64,000 nt of DNA from Marinomonas vulgaris (GTDB lineage: Bacteria > Pseudomonadota > Gammaproteobacteria > Pseudomonadales > Marinomonadaceae), in contig NZ_JAGSSV010000002.1 in assembly GCF_018145875.1 (NCBI RefSeq), positions 62,001-126,000 of the forward strand, read 5' to 3'. Numbering within the stretch: the stretch's first letter is position 1; each line of letters starts with the position of its first letter. This document shows positions 47,310-56,531 of this stretch, one piece after another. The notes beneath the pieces were generated by a model. It searched no databases, was not told the origin of the DNA, and saw only the letters and a program-made list of their open reading frames with translations. The translations under genes and the position numbers were made by a program.

Positions 47310-49259
47310 ATGACACTGTTCCGCCAATTAATGATGACGATTATTGCCATATTCTCATTAATGCTCGCCGTGGTCATGGGCATAAACTTTAACACTACAA
47401 AAGGTTATTTGATTAATCAGCTGGAATCGACCACGCAAGATTCTGCCACCTCCTTGAGCATGTCGATCTCCGACTTTATGGCGTTTGAAGATTATGCCTC
47501 CGTGCAAAGCAGTGTGAATGCGGTGTTTGACAGTGGTTACTTTTCGCAAGTGAGAATTCATGTTTACAACAATGATCAAAATATCACCCGTGCCAATGAA
47601 ACCAAAATAGATGGTGTGCCATCTTGGTTTGTTCAGCTCATCGATTTCAAAGTCCCGGTGGCAAAAGCTGTGATTTCTAGTGGTTGGAGTGAGTTAGGTC
47701 AGGTGTACATAACAGGCAGTGCCGGTTATGGCTATCACCAGCTTTGGTTAGCGACACGAGATTTATTAATTTCGTTTTTTGTGATTGGTGCGATTACTTT
47801 GGTATTAGGCAGCATTGCCTTGCGTTATTTGTTTCGACCGCTTGTTGAGCTTGAACGACAAGCAGAAGCCATTCAACAACGTCGTTTTATAAAAATGACC
47901 AATGTTCCTAAAACTCGGGAACTGAAATCCGTGGTTTTATCCATGAATCGTATGGCTGATAAACTGGAAAAAGAATTTGCAGCGGAAGTTGAAACTGCCC
48001 ATTGGTTGCAAGCGAAAGCATTTAAAGACCCTGTGAGTGGCTTGGGTAATCGGAACTTTTTTGAAAGCCAAGCCAAGTCGCATTTTTCAGAACGAGAACG
48101 TGGCACAGACAGTTTGATCATGGTCAGCTTACTGGACCTTGGTAAGCTGAATAACGAGCGTGGTTACGAATCGGCCGATATGTTTATTCAATCTGTGGCG
48201 GATATTTTGTCGAAAAAAGCCACTACGATAACGCCGTCTTCGGTATTGGCTCGAATGTCTGGTGCAGATTTCGTGCTGTTAATTCCTAACTTTGATCACA
48301 GACAATTAATGCAATTTGTCAGCGAGGTTATGGCTGAATTGGTGGAATTGAATTCGACTGGTATGAGTTACTCCGACGCTGTTGCGAATATTGGGGCGGT
48401 CACCATAGATGGAACCATAGAACGCGCCACCGCCTTGTCACAAGCTGATGCGGCTGTGCGTGAGGCGAAACGCGAAGGCGAGAACACCTATCGAGTAGTG
48501 GAACTTAATTCGATGAACAACGTTATGCTGACGCGTGTGGAATGGCGAAAAGCGCTCGATGCAGCGATTGCCAAACGCTCTTTTAAGCTGAAAATGCAAA
48601 AAGTGGCTCGATTGGAGTCTGTCAGTTCCATACTGCATGAAGAGGTATTTATGGGGCTTGAATACAAAGGAAAAGATTACCATGCAGGCTTTTTTGTTGG
48701 TCTAGCGGAGCAGTTTGGTCTGGGCAGTCAGATTGATCAGGTGATCATTGAACGGGTAATAGATTTTATAAAGAAAAGACAAGTGGCTGTGCCCTTAACA
48801 GTAAATATTGCCGTGTCTTCCTATACCAAATCCGAATTTATCGAGTGGTTAAATAAAACCCTATCGCATTTGTCGCCAGCGATCAAAAGTAAGCTGATGT
48901 TTGAAATTACAGAACAGGGCGTTTTGGCTGAAGAAGAGAGTGCTCAGCAGTTTGTGCAAATGCTTAAAAAGCAACGAGTGTCTTTTGGTATTGATAACGT
49001 GGGTAAGCAGTTCTCAGCGTTTAAATATTTACAAACATTAATACCAGACTATGTAAAAGTCGATTCTTCTTACACCCGGATGGCAGCAGGTAAAGAGTCT
49101 GAGTCTTTTTTCATGCATACCTTATGTAAAATGTTTAACAGCTTAAATATTGAGGTAATTGCAACGGGCGTGGAAAGCGAGAAACAGTTGGTTGCCTTAA
49201 AACGTTTTGATGTAAGTGGAACGCAAGGGTTTTACATCGATCGCACTCATGAAATGTGA
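47310..49259 (+). CDS. lapD: LapD-like c-di-GMP receptor (degenerate HAMP-GGDEF-EAL)
   Basis: The 649-residue inner-membrane protein has a TM at about 5-24, a LapD/MoxY periplasmic domain, a TM at about 150-172, HAMP (about 172-225), GGDEF-like (about 240-395) and EAL-like (about 410-645). Catalytic motifs are lost: GGDEF reads SGADF, EAL reads GLE in VFMGLEYKG, and the DDFG motif reads IDNVG. This matches LapD, which binds c-di-GMP in its EAL domain and sequesters LapG. Pseudomonas LapD is about 648 residues. It follows lapG after 10 bases with AGGAGAA upstream. Confidence 0.93.
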   Translation: MTLFRQLMMTIIAIFSLMLAVVMGINFNTTKGYLINQLESTTQDSATSLSMSISDFMAFEDYASVQSSVNAVFDSGYFSQVRIHVYNNDQNITRANETKIDGVPSWFVQLIDFKVPVAKAVISSGWSELGQVYITGSAGYGYHQLWLATRDLLISFFVIGAITLVLGSIALRYLFRPLVELERQAEAIQQRRFIKMTNVPKTRELKSVVLSMNRMADKLEKEFAAEVETAHWLQAKAFKDPVSGLGNRNFFESQAKSHFSERERGTDSLIMVSLLDLGKLNNERGYESADMFIQSVADILSKKATTITPSSVLARMSGADFVLLIPNFDHRQLMQFVSEVMAELVELNSTGMSYSDAVANIGAVTIDGTIERATALSQADAAVREAKREGENTYRVVELNSMNNVMLTRVEWRKALDAAIAKRSFKLKMQKVARLESVSSILHEEVFMGLEYKGKDYHAGFFVGLAEQFGLGSQIDQVIIERVIDFIKKRQVAVPLTVNIAVSSYTKSEFIEWLNKTLSHLSPAIKSKLMFEITEQGVLAEEESAQQFVQMLKKQRVSFGIDNVGKQFSAFKYLQTLIPDYVKVDSSYTRMAAGKESESFFMHTLCKMFNSLNIEVIATGVESEKQLVALKRFDVSGTQGFYIDRTHEM

Positions 49260-49288
49260 CATGGCTTGCTCAGTATCGCAGCGATACG

Positions 49289-49660
49289 TCAGATTAACGT
49301 GTCGTTGTCGATGCCAAGTATGTCGTCCGTTTCCATAATCAATCCTTCTTCGTGTTTGTTGTGCACACCACGCACCCATTTTCGGCTGAGCAATTTTTTC
49401 TGTGCAGCAGGAGGGAGTTCTGTAAATTGGATGAGGCGCTTTTTAGTAAGAAGGTCAACAAGATCCTCCAAAATACGCATCATTTCCGAATCGGAGTCAG
49501 TGAGTATTTCTTGAGTCTGAGTACTTTCTGCTTTGAACTTTGTCGCTAATATTTCTGCAACGTTTGGGTCATTGGGAGCAACGAGAAGCGAGTAATCGTC
49601 CGATTGTGAAGTCGCAACGTCAATAACCACACCGTTATCATTAACTTTTGCGTATAGCAT
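49289..49660 (-). CDS. Conserved unknown protein inside the lap cluster
   Basis: The 123-residue protein has ATG 49660 with GAGGA at good distance; a longer frame to 49726 lacks an SD. The core MMRILEDLVDLLTKKRLIQFTELPPAAQKKLLSRK is mostly helical (read in two pieces: MRILEDLVDLL and FTELPPAAQKKLL). It resembles short proteins in pseudomonads that databases often mislabel as tryptophan synthase beta-like; no synthase motif is visible. It is acidic, with no signal peptide. It is transcribed against lapD and lies between lapD and lapB. Function unknown. Confidence 0.75.
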   Translation of the reverse strand: MLYAKVNDNGVVIDVATSQSDDYSLLVAPNDPNVAEILATKFKAESTQTQEILTDSDSEMMRILEDLVDLLTKKRLIQFTELPPAAQKKLLSRKWVRGVHNKHEEGLIMETDDILGIDNDTLI

Positions 49661-49796
49661 ATTGATTTTCCTCAGTTGATTGGGAGTAAGGTGATGTGAA
49701 TGCTTCCTATCTAATCCAATAACCACTATTCTACATGAATGTTATGAATTGCAACGGTAAAAAAACAGATTTTTGTGGTTTAGGAGAGAGTAGAGT

Positions 49797-52061
49797 ATGT
49801 CTGATACAGACCGCTCAGAACAAAATACTTCGGCGTTAACCGGTAATGGCATTGATCTAGATCATGAAAACCATGATGAGCAACTAGATGTTCCGGTAAG
49901 TGACGAAGCAAAACAATGGCGTATTGACGGTGCGTCATTGGAATACCCCAATCCTTTACTCGATTGTTTGGTGTTACTTAGTAAATATTTTTTTAATCCT
50001 CATACTGCCGATGGTATTGCTGCGGGCTTACCAATAACCGACAACGCCATGACGCCGGCTCTTTTTAAACGTGCTGCAAAGCGCATTGGTATCAGTTCAC
50101 GCTTTGTGAAGCGTCCATTGGTAAAAATACCCGACATGGTGATGCCCGTGGTCATGCTGCTTAAAGACGAGCAAGCTTGCGTATTATTAAGTGTCGATAA
50201 AGTGAAAGGCGAAGCTAAGCTGCTTAGACCCGAATCTGGTGAAGGTGAGGTGGTGATTGCTCTTGACGCATTAGCCGAGTCTTATACGGGGTATTGTTTT
50301 TTTGTTCGTCCGCTTTATCAGTTTGATAAACGTTCTGAACACAAAGACGAACAAAAAACGAAAAAAGGCCATTGGTTCTGGGGAACCATTTCTGGTTCTT
50401 GGCGTATTTATCGCGATGTGTTTATTGCTTCTTTGATGATCAATATTTTTGCCGTTGCCAGCCCCTTGTTTGTGATGAACGTGTACGACCGAGTGGTGCC
50501 AAATAATGCTTTTGATACGCTTTGGGTGTTAGCGATTGGTGCGGCCGTGGTGTATTTGTTTGATTTTCTATTGCGAACATTACGAGCTTACTTTATCGAT
50601 ATTGCTGGTAAGAAATCCGACATTTTGATTTCAGCCAGCATATTTTCTAAAGTGAACAATATCACCATGGCATCTCGACCCAAGTCAGTGGGTGCTTTTG
50701 CCAAAAACCTTCAAGAGTTTGAAAGTATTCGTGATTTTATTACTTCGGCGTCGATCACTACCTTGGTAGACATCCCCTTTATGTTTCTTATTGTTGGCGT
50801 GATCTGGCTGATCGGTGGCCCTGTTGGCTATATTCCTATGATCACCATTGCGCTGATTTTGTTGTACAGCCTGATTATCCAAATACCATTGCGACGTTCT
50901 ATTGAGGAAAGCCAAAAAACAGCCTCACAAAAGAACGCAGTTTTGGTTGAAAGTCTCTATAACGCTGAGAGTGTGAAGCTGAATAATGCTGAAGGTGTGA
51001 TGCAAAAACAGTGGGAAAACGCTGTTGGTAATATTGCAGATTGGGGCGTGAAAACGCGTCAGTTGTCTCAATCATCGTCTTCGTTTGCCATGGTGGCTCA
51101 GCAACTCACCACGGTTATTATTGTTATCGTTGGGGTTTACCAAATAGCGGAAGGCAATATGAGTATGGGAGCCTTGGTCGCCTGTGTCATGTTGACCGGC
51201 CGAGCGCTCGGTCCAATGGCGCAAGTGGCTAGCTTGGCGACCCGTTATAATCAGGCAAAAACCGCGTTCTCGTCTCTGAATGAGATTATGTCTTCACCGG
51301 TAGAAAATCCAGATGACATTAATTTTGTGCATCGCCCAGTGTTTAAAGGCGATTTTCAGTTTGAAGCGGTGGATTTTTCTTACCCTGAACAAGAACAGGC
51401 TGCAGTCAGCGCCATTAATATCACCATCAAGCAAGGTGAGAAGGTCGCTATTATTGGTCGAATTGGCTCGGGTAAATCCACATTGGGTAAACTGATGACG
51501 GGGTTGTATGTGCCAGATAAGGGGGCAGTACGAGTAGATGGTGTTGATCTTCGCCAAGTAAACCCAACAGATTTGCGTCGTAATGTTGGTTCCGTGTCCC
51601 AAGACGTCAGTCTTTTTTATGGTTCCATCAAAGACAACATTGTTATGGGGGTGCCTTATATGGAAGACGATGCCATTTTAAGAGCGGCCGATTTGTCTGG
51701 TGTTTCTGAGTTTGCTAACCGCAAAGCAAACGGTTTAGACAGTATTGTTGGCGAGCGCGGAGCGTTACTATCAGGCGGTCAGCGTCAGAGCATTGCTATT
51801 GCAAGAGCCTTGTTATTTGATCCGCCCATTTTGATTCTCGACGAGCCAACAGCTTCCATGGACAACACCACTGAGTCCAGAATGAAGCGTCGCTTGATCG
51901 AAGGGGTAAAAGATAAAACGGTGATTTTGATTACTCATAAAGCGTCGATGCTGGATATGGTTGATCGTATTATCGTTATGGACAATGGTCGTTTAATCGC
52001 GGATGGTCCGAAAGAGCAGGTGCACGAAGCGCTTCGCCAAGGCAAGTTGAAGGTCAGTTGA
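49797..52061 (+). CDS. lapB: Type I secretion ABC transporter (LapB-like)
   Basis: The 754-residue inner-membrane exporter starts with a C39-like domain (about 45-170) that lacks the catalytic Cys, as in RTX-type transporters. Six TM helices follow (about 205-480), then the ATPase with Walker A IGRIGSGKSTLGK, signature LLSGGQRQSIAIARAL and Walker B ILILDEPTASMD. It exports the large LapA-type adhesin with LapC and an outer-membrane TolC-like protein; neither the adhesin nor the TolC gene is in the window. lapC starts 3 bases after its stop. Confidence 0.93.
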   Translation: MSDTDRSEQNTSALTGNGIDLDHENHDEQLDVPVSDEAKQWRIDGASLEYPNPLLDCLVLLSKYFFNPHTADGIAAGLPITDNAMTPALFKRAAKRIGISSRFVKRPLVKIPDMVMPVVMLLKDEQACVLLSVDKVKGEAKLLRPESGEGEVVIALDALAESYTGYCFFVRPLYQFDKRSEHKDEQKTKKGHWFWGTISGSWRIYRDVFIASLMINIFAVASPLFVMNVYDRVVPNNAFDTLWVLAIGAAVVYLFDFLLRTLRAYFIDIAGKKSDILISASIFSKVNNITMASRPKSVGAFAKNLQEFESIRDFITSASITTLVDIPFMFLIVGVIWLIGGPVGYIPMITIALILLYSLIIQIPLRRSIEESQKTASQKNAVLVESLYNAESVKLNNAEGVMQKQWENAVGNIADWGVKTRQLSQSSSSFAMVAQQLTTVIIVIVGVYQIAEGNMSMGALVACVMLTGRALGPMAQVASLATRYNQAKTAFSSLNEIMSSPVENPDDINFVHRPVFKGDFQFEAVDFSYPEQEQAAVSAINITIKQGEKVAIIGRIGSGKSTLGKLMTGLYVPDKGAVRVDGVDLRQVNPTDLRRNVGSVSQDVSLFYGSIKDNIVMGVPYMEDDAILRAADLSGVSEFANRKANGLDSIVGERGALLSGGQRQSIAIARALLFDPPILILDEPTASMDNTTESRMKRRLIEGVKDKTVILITHKASMLDMVDRIIVMDNGRLIADGPKEQVHEALRQGKLKVS

Positions 52062-52063
52062 TC

Positions 52064-53395
52064 ATGAGCAATAAACAATCCATATCACAGCATGATTTAG
52101 AGTATTTAACCGATCGTAATGCCGCATTGATGCTGAAAACGCCTCGCGGTGGACGCATCATTTTATGGGTGATTTTTGTGTTCGTGTCTGTGGCACTGGT
52201 CTGGGCTCACTACACCTCCCTAGATGAAGTGACAGTCGGAGAAGGCAAAGTCATCCCTTCGAGTCAGGTACAGCAAATTCAAAACTTAGAAGGCGGTATT
52301 TTAAAAGAAATCAATGTTCAGGTTGGCCAAGTGGTGGACAGTCGTCAAATCCTGATGACCATCGAAAACACCGAAGCTTTATCATCACTGCGCGAGCAGC
52401 AAGCCGAGTTTGTTAATTTACAGGTACGCGCAACTCGCTTACAGGCCGAATCCTATGGGGTAACGCCGGAATTTGATGAAGAAATTGGTAAGCAATACCC
52501 CTTGGTCGTGAATCGCGAGCTTGATCTTTATCGCAGTCGTTTGGAGTCTTTGCGTGTTAATCAGGTCGGTTTTCAACAACAAATAGAACAAAAGCGACAA
52601 GAAATTGTTGAGCTGCAAGCTAAGTTCGATAATTTGAAACAAAGTTATGCTTTTTCTAAGGAAGAGTTGGACCTGACCCGCCCTGCGTTTCAGCAAGGTG
52701 CGGTATCTCGGGTAGAGTTACTTCAGCTAGAGCGTCAAGTTAACCAATTACAGGGCGATTTAGAAGCCACGCAATTAGCGATTCCGCGAGCACGTTCCGC
52801 ATTACGAGAAGCGCAAAGTAAGTTTGAAGAAAGCGATGCCCAGTTTCGTGCTGAGGCGCAAGAAGATTTAACGGCGGTGAAAAGTAAGTTGGATCAGTTA
52901 AAAGAAGCCAGTGTTTCTTTAGAAGATAAGGTTTCAAGGACACAAGTTCGGTCTCCGGTGAAAGGGATTGTGAAGCAAATTCAGCTCAATACCGTCGGTG
53001 GTGTAATTAAGCCTGGGATGAATTTGATGGAGATAGTACCCATTGAAGATTCTTTGCTGATAGAGGCCAAAGTCAGACCCGAAAATATTGGTTTTATACA
53101 GCCGAATTTTAGTGCCGTGGTGAAGTTATCCGCGTATGATTTTGCTATCTTCGGTGGTTTAAAAGGCGTGGTGGAAAACATCAGTGCGGACACTATTTTG
53201 GACGAAGAAGGCAACAGTTTTTATTTGGTTCGGGTAAGAACCGAGAAAAACTATTTGGGTACAGAAAAAGCGCCATTGCCTATCATTCCTGGTATGCAGG
53301 CGACTGTGGATATTTTAACAGGTAAGAAAACTCTGTTGGATTATCTGTTAAAGCCAATTTTAAAAGCCCAGCAAAACGCACTTCGTGAACGTTGA
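52064..53395 (+). CDS. lapC: Type I secretion membrane fusion protein (LapC-like, HlyD family)
   Basis: The 443-residue adaptor has a single TM near residues 27-47, a lipoyl/barrel-sandwich half (GEGKVIPSSQVQQIQNLEGG), a long coiled-coil hairpin (about 95-290, Gln/Glu/Leu-rich) and the second lipoyl half (VRSPVKGIVKQIQLNTVGG). A C-terminal beta-barrel ends with IIPGMQATVDILTGKKTLLDYLLKP, the HlyD signature. It bridges LapB to the outer-membrane channel. ATG 52064 starts 3 bases after lapB. Confidence 0.93.
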   Translation: MSNKQSISQHDLEYLTDRNAALMLKTPRGGRIILWVIFVFVSVALVWAHYTSLDEVTVGEGKVIPSSQVQQIQNLEGGILKEINVQVGQVVDSRQILMTIENTEALSSLREQQAEFVNLQVRATRLQAESYGVTPEFDEEIGKQYPLVVNRELDLYRSRLESLRVNQVGFQQQIEQKRQEIVELQAKFDNLKQSYAFSKEELDLTRPAFQQGAVSRVELLQLERQVNQLQGDLEATQLAIPRARSALREAQSKFEESDAQFRAEAQEDLTAVKSKLDQLKEASVSLEDKVSRTQVRSPVKGIVKQIQLNTVGGVIKPGMNLMEIVPIEDSLLIEAKVRPENIGFIQPNFSAVVKLSAYDFAIFGGLKGVVENISADTILDEEGNSFYLVRVRTEKNYLGTEKAPLPIIPGMQATVDILTGKKTLLDYLLKPILKAQQNALRER

Positions 53396-53500
53396 TTACA
53401 AATAATATTTCGTGGTTGAGAGATGGTTACAATTGTTTACATTTCTTAAAGTATCACTGATTACAATACTTGGATCGCACTCAATAGGACGAGACCCATT

Positions 53501-54142
53501 TTGAAAATATTAGGTTGGAACACAGACAGCGCCGTATGGAAGCACTGGAATAAAGTCATCCCAGTGGGCGCAGATATGGTCAGAGTATCGTCTGTTGAAC
53601 AAGTATCAGCTGCGCTTAATACACAGCAAGCGACTTTTTCATATTGTTTTATCTATTTAGGCGATGATGCCTTTTCTCAGCAAGTGGAAGACGTAGTCGC
53701 CTTGTGTACGGCTTTTCCTCAGCAAAAGTTTATTGTCTTCCCCAATCGTTCTAGTCAAGCCGCGGCATTAAGACTTTTTTCCGTCGGTGTAAGTGGTCAG
53801 TGTGCGCCTTACATTGGTAAAGAACAGTTAGATTTGGTGTTGTCTGTAGTGGAGTCTGGCGAAATATGGGGCGGAAAAGCCTTTATCCAGCAGCTCATTA
53901 TGCAGTCATCGGGTCAAGTTCCTGTCGCCGATTCGAAAAATGCCTTGGGTGACTTATCTGAACGGGAATTAACCGTGGCGCAACATATTGCTCAAGGGCA
54001 GTCTAACAAACAGATCGCATTAGATATGGAAATCACCGAACGAACGGTGAAGGCACATTTAACGTCTATCTTTAAGAAAACCAACACGAAAGACAGGCTC
54101 GCACTGGCCTTGCTTGCGCAAACTCAAATACCTTCCGTTTGA
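53501..54142 (+). CDS. LuxR-type regulator with a degenerate receiver domain
   Basis: The 213-residue protein has a C-terminal LuxR/FixJ HTH (about 148-210): LSERELTVAQHIAQGQSNKQ and ITERTVKAHLTSIFKKTN. The N-terminal 120 residues fold like a receiver but the acidic pocket is absent (GWNTDSAV) and the phospho-site region reads IYLGDDAF, so phosphorylation is doubtful. The longest start is TTG 53501, with AGGAC upstream. It lies about 105 bases after lapC and may control the adhesin system. A strong terminator follows. Confidence 0.8.
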   Translation: MKILGWNTDSAVWKHWNKVIPVGADMVRVSSVEQVSAALNTQQATFSYCFIYLGDDAFSQQVEDVVALCTAFPQQKFIVFPNRSSQAAALRLFSVGVSGQCAPYIGKEQLDLVLSVVESGEIWGGKAFIQQLIMQSSGQVPVADSKNALGDLSERELTVAQHIAQGQSNKQIALDMEITERTVKAHLTSIFKKTNTKDRLALALLAQTQIPSV

Positions 54143-54252
54143 GTGTCACGTCTGTGAGCAATTTTATGTTGCGTTTTTGTGGTGCTTAATAAAAATTATA
54201 CCCGCTTACTTTTTGTGCAGATCACTTCTTAACCCTATCTCAACACTATTTT

Positions 54253-54276
54253 AAGGCTCTTTAAGGAGCCTTTTTT
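54253..54276 (+). terminator. Rho-independent terminator after the LuxR-type gene
   Basis: AAGGCTC (54253-54259), loop TTTAAG and GAGCCTT (54266-54272) form a perfect 7-bp stem ending in six T. Confidence 0.9.
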
Positions 54277-54364
54277 GTTTTTATATGTTTCTCAAATGAT
54301 CTTTAATGGCGCATAAATTGCATTGTCTTATTCATATTACTTCGTTGTTTTAAGAGAGTGCACC

Positions 54365-54970
54365 ATGCTTGCGCGTCCTGAAAAAGAGTTAACGGTGATG
54401 ATTGTCGACAATGAGCCAGCCAGAGCGGCCATTGTTGAGCAAGCCATGGCCGACAGCGGTTATCGAGTTATTAGGCGCCTTGAAAATGCCAAAAATTTAA
54501 CCGAAGCGGTCAATAAATATCAGCCAGATATGGTGATCATAGATATCGAATCGCCGGATCGGGACATGCTGGAAAATATGTCTCGATTAACCAAAGACAA
54601 TCCCAGACCCATTGTGATGTTTGCAGAAGAAGACGATTCAAAACACGTTGAAGCCGCGATTCGTGCAGGCGTGAGTGCCTATGTGGTTGATGGCGTAAAT
54701 AGCGGCAGTGTGAAGGCATTATTGCAAGTGGCGATTGCACGGTTTCGGGAGTTCCAAGCATTGCGGTCTGAGCTTGAATCGGTAAAAAGTCAGCTTGAAG
54801 ATAGAAAGTTAATCGATAAGGCAAAAGGATTGATTATGAAGCATCAAAAATGCGATGAACCAGCGGCCTATCAGGCGTTGAGGAAATTGGCGATGGACCG
54901 CAGTCAGCGCATGACCGATGTGGCACGTAATATTATTTCCGTTATGGAATTGATGGGAGACGCCAAATGA
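54365..54970 (+). CDS. nasT: ANTAR-domain nitrate antitermination regulator NasT
   Basis: The 201-residue protein has a receiver domain (about 10-125; Asp in MVIIDIESPDRD) and a C-terminal ANTAR RNA-binding domain (about 140-200) with RKLIDKAKGLIMKHQKCDE and AYQALRKLAMDRSQRMTDVA. NasT binds paired hairpins in nitrate-assimilation leaders and prevents termination; NasS holds it inactive without nitrate. A matching leader is present 1.4 kb downstream before nrtA. ATG 54365 has GAGAG upstream. The stop overlaps the nasS start as ATGA. Confidence 0.93.
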   Translation: MLARPEKELTVMIVDNEPARAAIVEQAMADSGYRVIRRLENAKNLTEAVNKYQPDMVIIDIESPDRDMLENMSRLTKDNPRPIVMFAEEDDSKHVEAAIRAGVSAYVVDGVNSGSVKALLQVAIARFREFQALRSELESVKSQLEDRKLIDKAKGLIMKHQKCDEPAAYQALRKLAMDRSQRMTDVARNIISVMELMGDAK

Positions 54971-56169
54971 TGATCAATTCTACTGCTATTCTGCTTAATG
55001 GCGGCGCCCCCGTACGGGTTGGTTTTATCCCTCTCATTGACTGCGCGCCATTTGTGATTGCGCACGAAAAAGGCTTTTTCAAAGAAGAAGGCGTTGATGT
55101 GGTGTTATCGAAAGAGGCCTCATGGGCGAGCATTCGAGACAAGGTGGCGTTTAATGTTTTGGACGGAGCTCATATGTTGGCTTCCATGCCGATTGCCGCC
55201 ACTTTAGGTATAGGCACTATCAAAACGTCGATGCAGACCAGTTTTACGGTCAGCCATAATGGCAATGGCATCACCATTGGTAATGCCTTGTATGAACAAT
55301 TACAAGAATTTGCTCAAACACCGGCTGATATTCCCTCGGGTCTAGCATTGAAACGCTTAATCGACCATCGCGGTGAGCAGCTGCCACCTTTGCGTTTTGC
55401 CATGGTGTACCCTTATTCTTCCCATAATTATCAACTACGAGATTGGTTGAGCAGAGCCGGTATCGATGTGGACAAAGACGTACAGATCATAGTGGTTCCG
55501 CCGGTGAAAATGGTCGACAGCTTAAAGCTGGGTGACATTGACGGGTATTGTGTGGGTGAGCCTTGGAACAGCCTTGCGGTTGAGCAGGGTGTGGGTCACA
55601 TGCTGGTAACAGGTTATGACATTTGGGGCAGTACGCCAGAAAAAGTGTTTGGTGTGAATACTTTATGGGCGGAACAAAATCCAATGGTTCACTTCGCGAT
55701 GATACGTGCCTTGGAAAAAGCCTGTCGATGGGTGGACGATCCCGAGAACAAAACAGAGTTACTGAATCTATTGAGTCAGCCAGATTACCTCAATTGCACC
55801 GTCGAACAACTCGTTTATGGTTTTGGCTCTGTGAAGCCCAAAGGGCAGTTTAACTGGCCGATGCAGGCTTATCAGCGCTTCTCTGGAGGGGACATTAATA
55901 AGCCATTGCCAAGTTACGCCTTGTGGATCATGGCGCAAATGCATCGCTGGCAGCAATTGGGTCATGTGGAATCTCTCAACGCCATTGCCGAGCAGGTCTA
56001 TCGTCAAGACGTATACTTCGAGGCATTTGGGCTAGATAAACCGGTTGAGCGAACTTGGTGTTTATCATCTCAAGAGGAAGCTATTTGGTTGGATTCTGTA
56101 GCGTCAGGAAAGATAACCCTGCACCCAGAAGGCATTCAAAAAGGGTTTGTGAAAAGCTCCCCTTTTTAG
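54967..56169 (+). CDS. nasS: Cytoplasmic nitrate sensor NasS (NrtA-like)
   Basis: The 400-residue protein resembles nitrate-binding NrtA ([46 protein letters not shown]) but has no signal peptide, as expected for NasS. It senses nitrate or nitrite in the cytoplasm and sequesters NasT in their absence. Its start overlaps the nasT stop by 4 bases (ATGA), so the partners are made in a fixed ratio. It is followed by the nrtA leader region. Confidence 0.9.
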   Translation: MMINSTAILLNGGAPVRVGFIPLIDCAPFVIAHEKGFFKEEGVDVVLSKEASWASIRDKVAFNVLDGAHMLASMPIAATLGIGTIKTSMQTSFTVSHNGNGITIGNALYEQLQEFAQTPADIPSGLALKRLIDHRGEQLPPLRFAMVYPYSSHNYQLRDWLSRAGIDVDKDVQIIVVPPVKMVDSLKLGDIDGYCVGEPWNSLAVEQGVGHMLVTGYDIWGSTPEKVFGVNTLWAEQNPMVHFAMIRALEKACRWVDDPENKTELLNLLSQPDYLNCTVEQLVYGFGSVKPKGQFNWPMQAYQRFSGGDINKPLPSYALWIMAQMHRWQQLGHVESLNAIAEQVYRQDVYFEAFGLDKPVERTWCLSSQEEAIWLDSVASGKITLHPEGIQKGFVKSSPF

Positions 56170-56278
56170 TGCGTTGTGCCAGATGATTGGGCGTCATATT
56201 TAATGATCCGATCAAAAGTTGCATAAAATACGCACGAAGAAACTATAAAAATGATAAAAATCAATAGTTTGGTTTTTC

Positions 56279-56293
56279 TGGCACAGTGTGTGC
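56279..56293 (+). promoter_or_regulatory. Sigma-54 promoter of the nitrate assimilation operon
   Basis: TGGCAC-N5-GTGC at 56279-56293 matches the -24/-12 consensus TGGCACN5TTGC except for one base, with exact GG-GC spacing. Transcription would start near 56305, giving a leader of about 225 bases. NtrC-type imperfect repeats upstream (56174-56192 and 56220-56234) are weak. Confidence 0.6.
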
Positions 56294-56410
56294 TTTAGTA
56301 AAAGAATACAACAATGGTGTTCTCTCTAAACAAGATAATCAGCCATTGAATGAAACAGACAATTTAGTGAGATTAGCAACGTTAGTTAATTATCACTTAC
56401 ATTTTTGATG

Positions 56411-56442
56411 ACCCAATGTAGGGTTTTCTTTGAATGGCAAAG
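56411..56442 (+). promoter_or_regulatory. ANTAR (NasT) RNA target: paired small hairpins
   Basis: Hairpin 1 is ACCC-AATGTA-GGGT (56411-56424): a hexaloop with A at position 1 and G at position 4, the known ANTAR recognition rule. Hairpin 2 is CTTTG-AATGG-CAAAG (56428-56442), whose loop also begins A and has G at position 4. It can be drawn with five loop bases or, with a G-A closing pair, six. The second hairpin shares AAAG with the terminator that follows, so the two cannot coexist. Confidence 0.72.
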
Positions 56443-56486
56443 GCGCCTGCGATCACATGATATGTGACTCGCATGCGCCTTTTTTT
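56439..56486 (+). terminator. Leader terminator (attenuator) upstream of nrtA
   Basis: AAAGGCGC, one mismatch, TGCGA, TCACAT, loop GAT, ATGTGA, bulged C, TCGCA, mismatch, GCGCCTTT, then a T-run form a long stem ending 46 bases before the nrtA start. It follows a sigma-54 promoter and lies in an untranslated leader, so it is an attenuator. Its left arm overlaps the second ANTAR hairpin. Confidence 0.85.
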
Positions 56487-56531
56487 GTTTTTGAACATTA
56501 CTCACACCTTTTTATTAAGCGGAGCATGATG

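Noticed and set aside
56174-56234. NtrC binding sites upstream of the nrtA sigma-54 promoter
   Set aside because: Two imperfect dyads are present, but each matches the NtrC consensus at only about half the positions, so I mention them without calling features.
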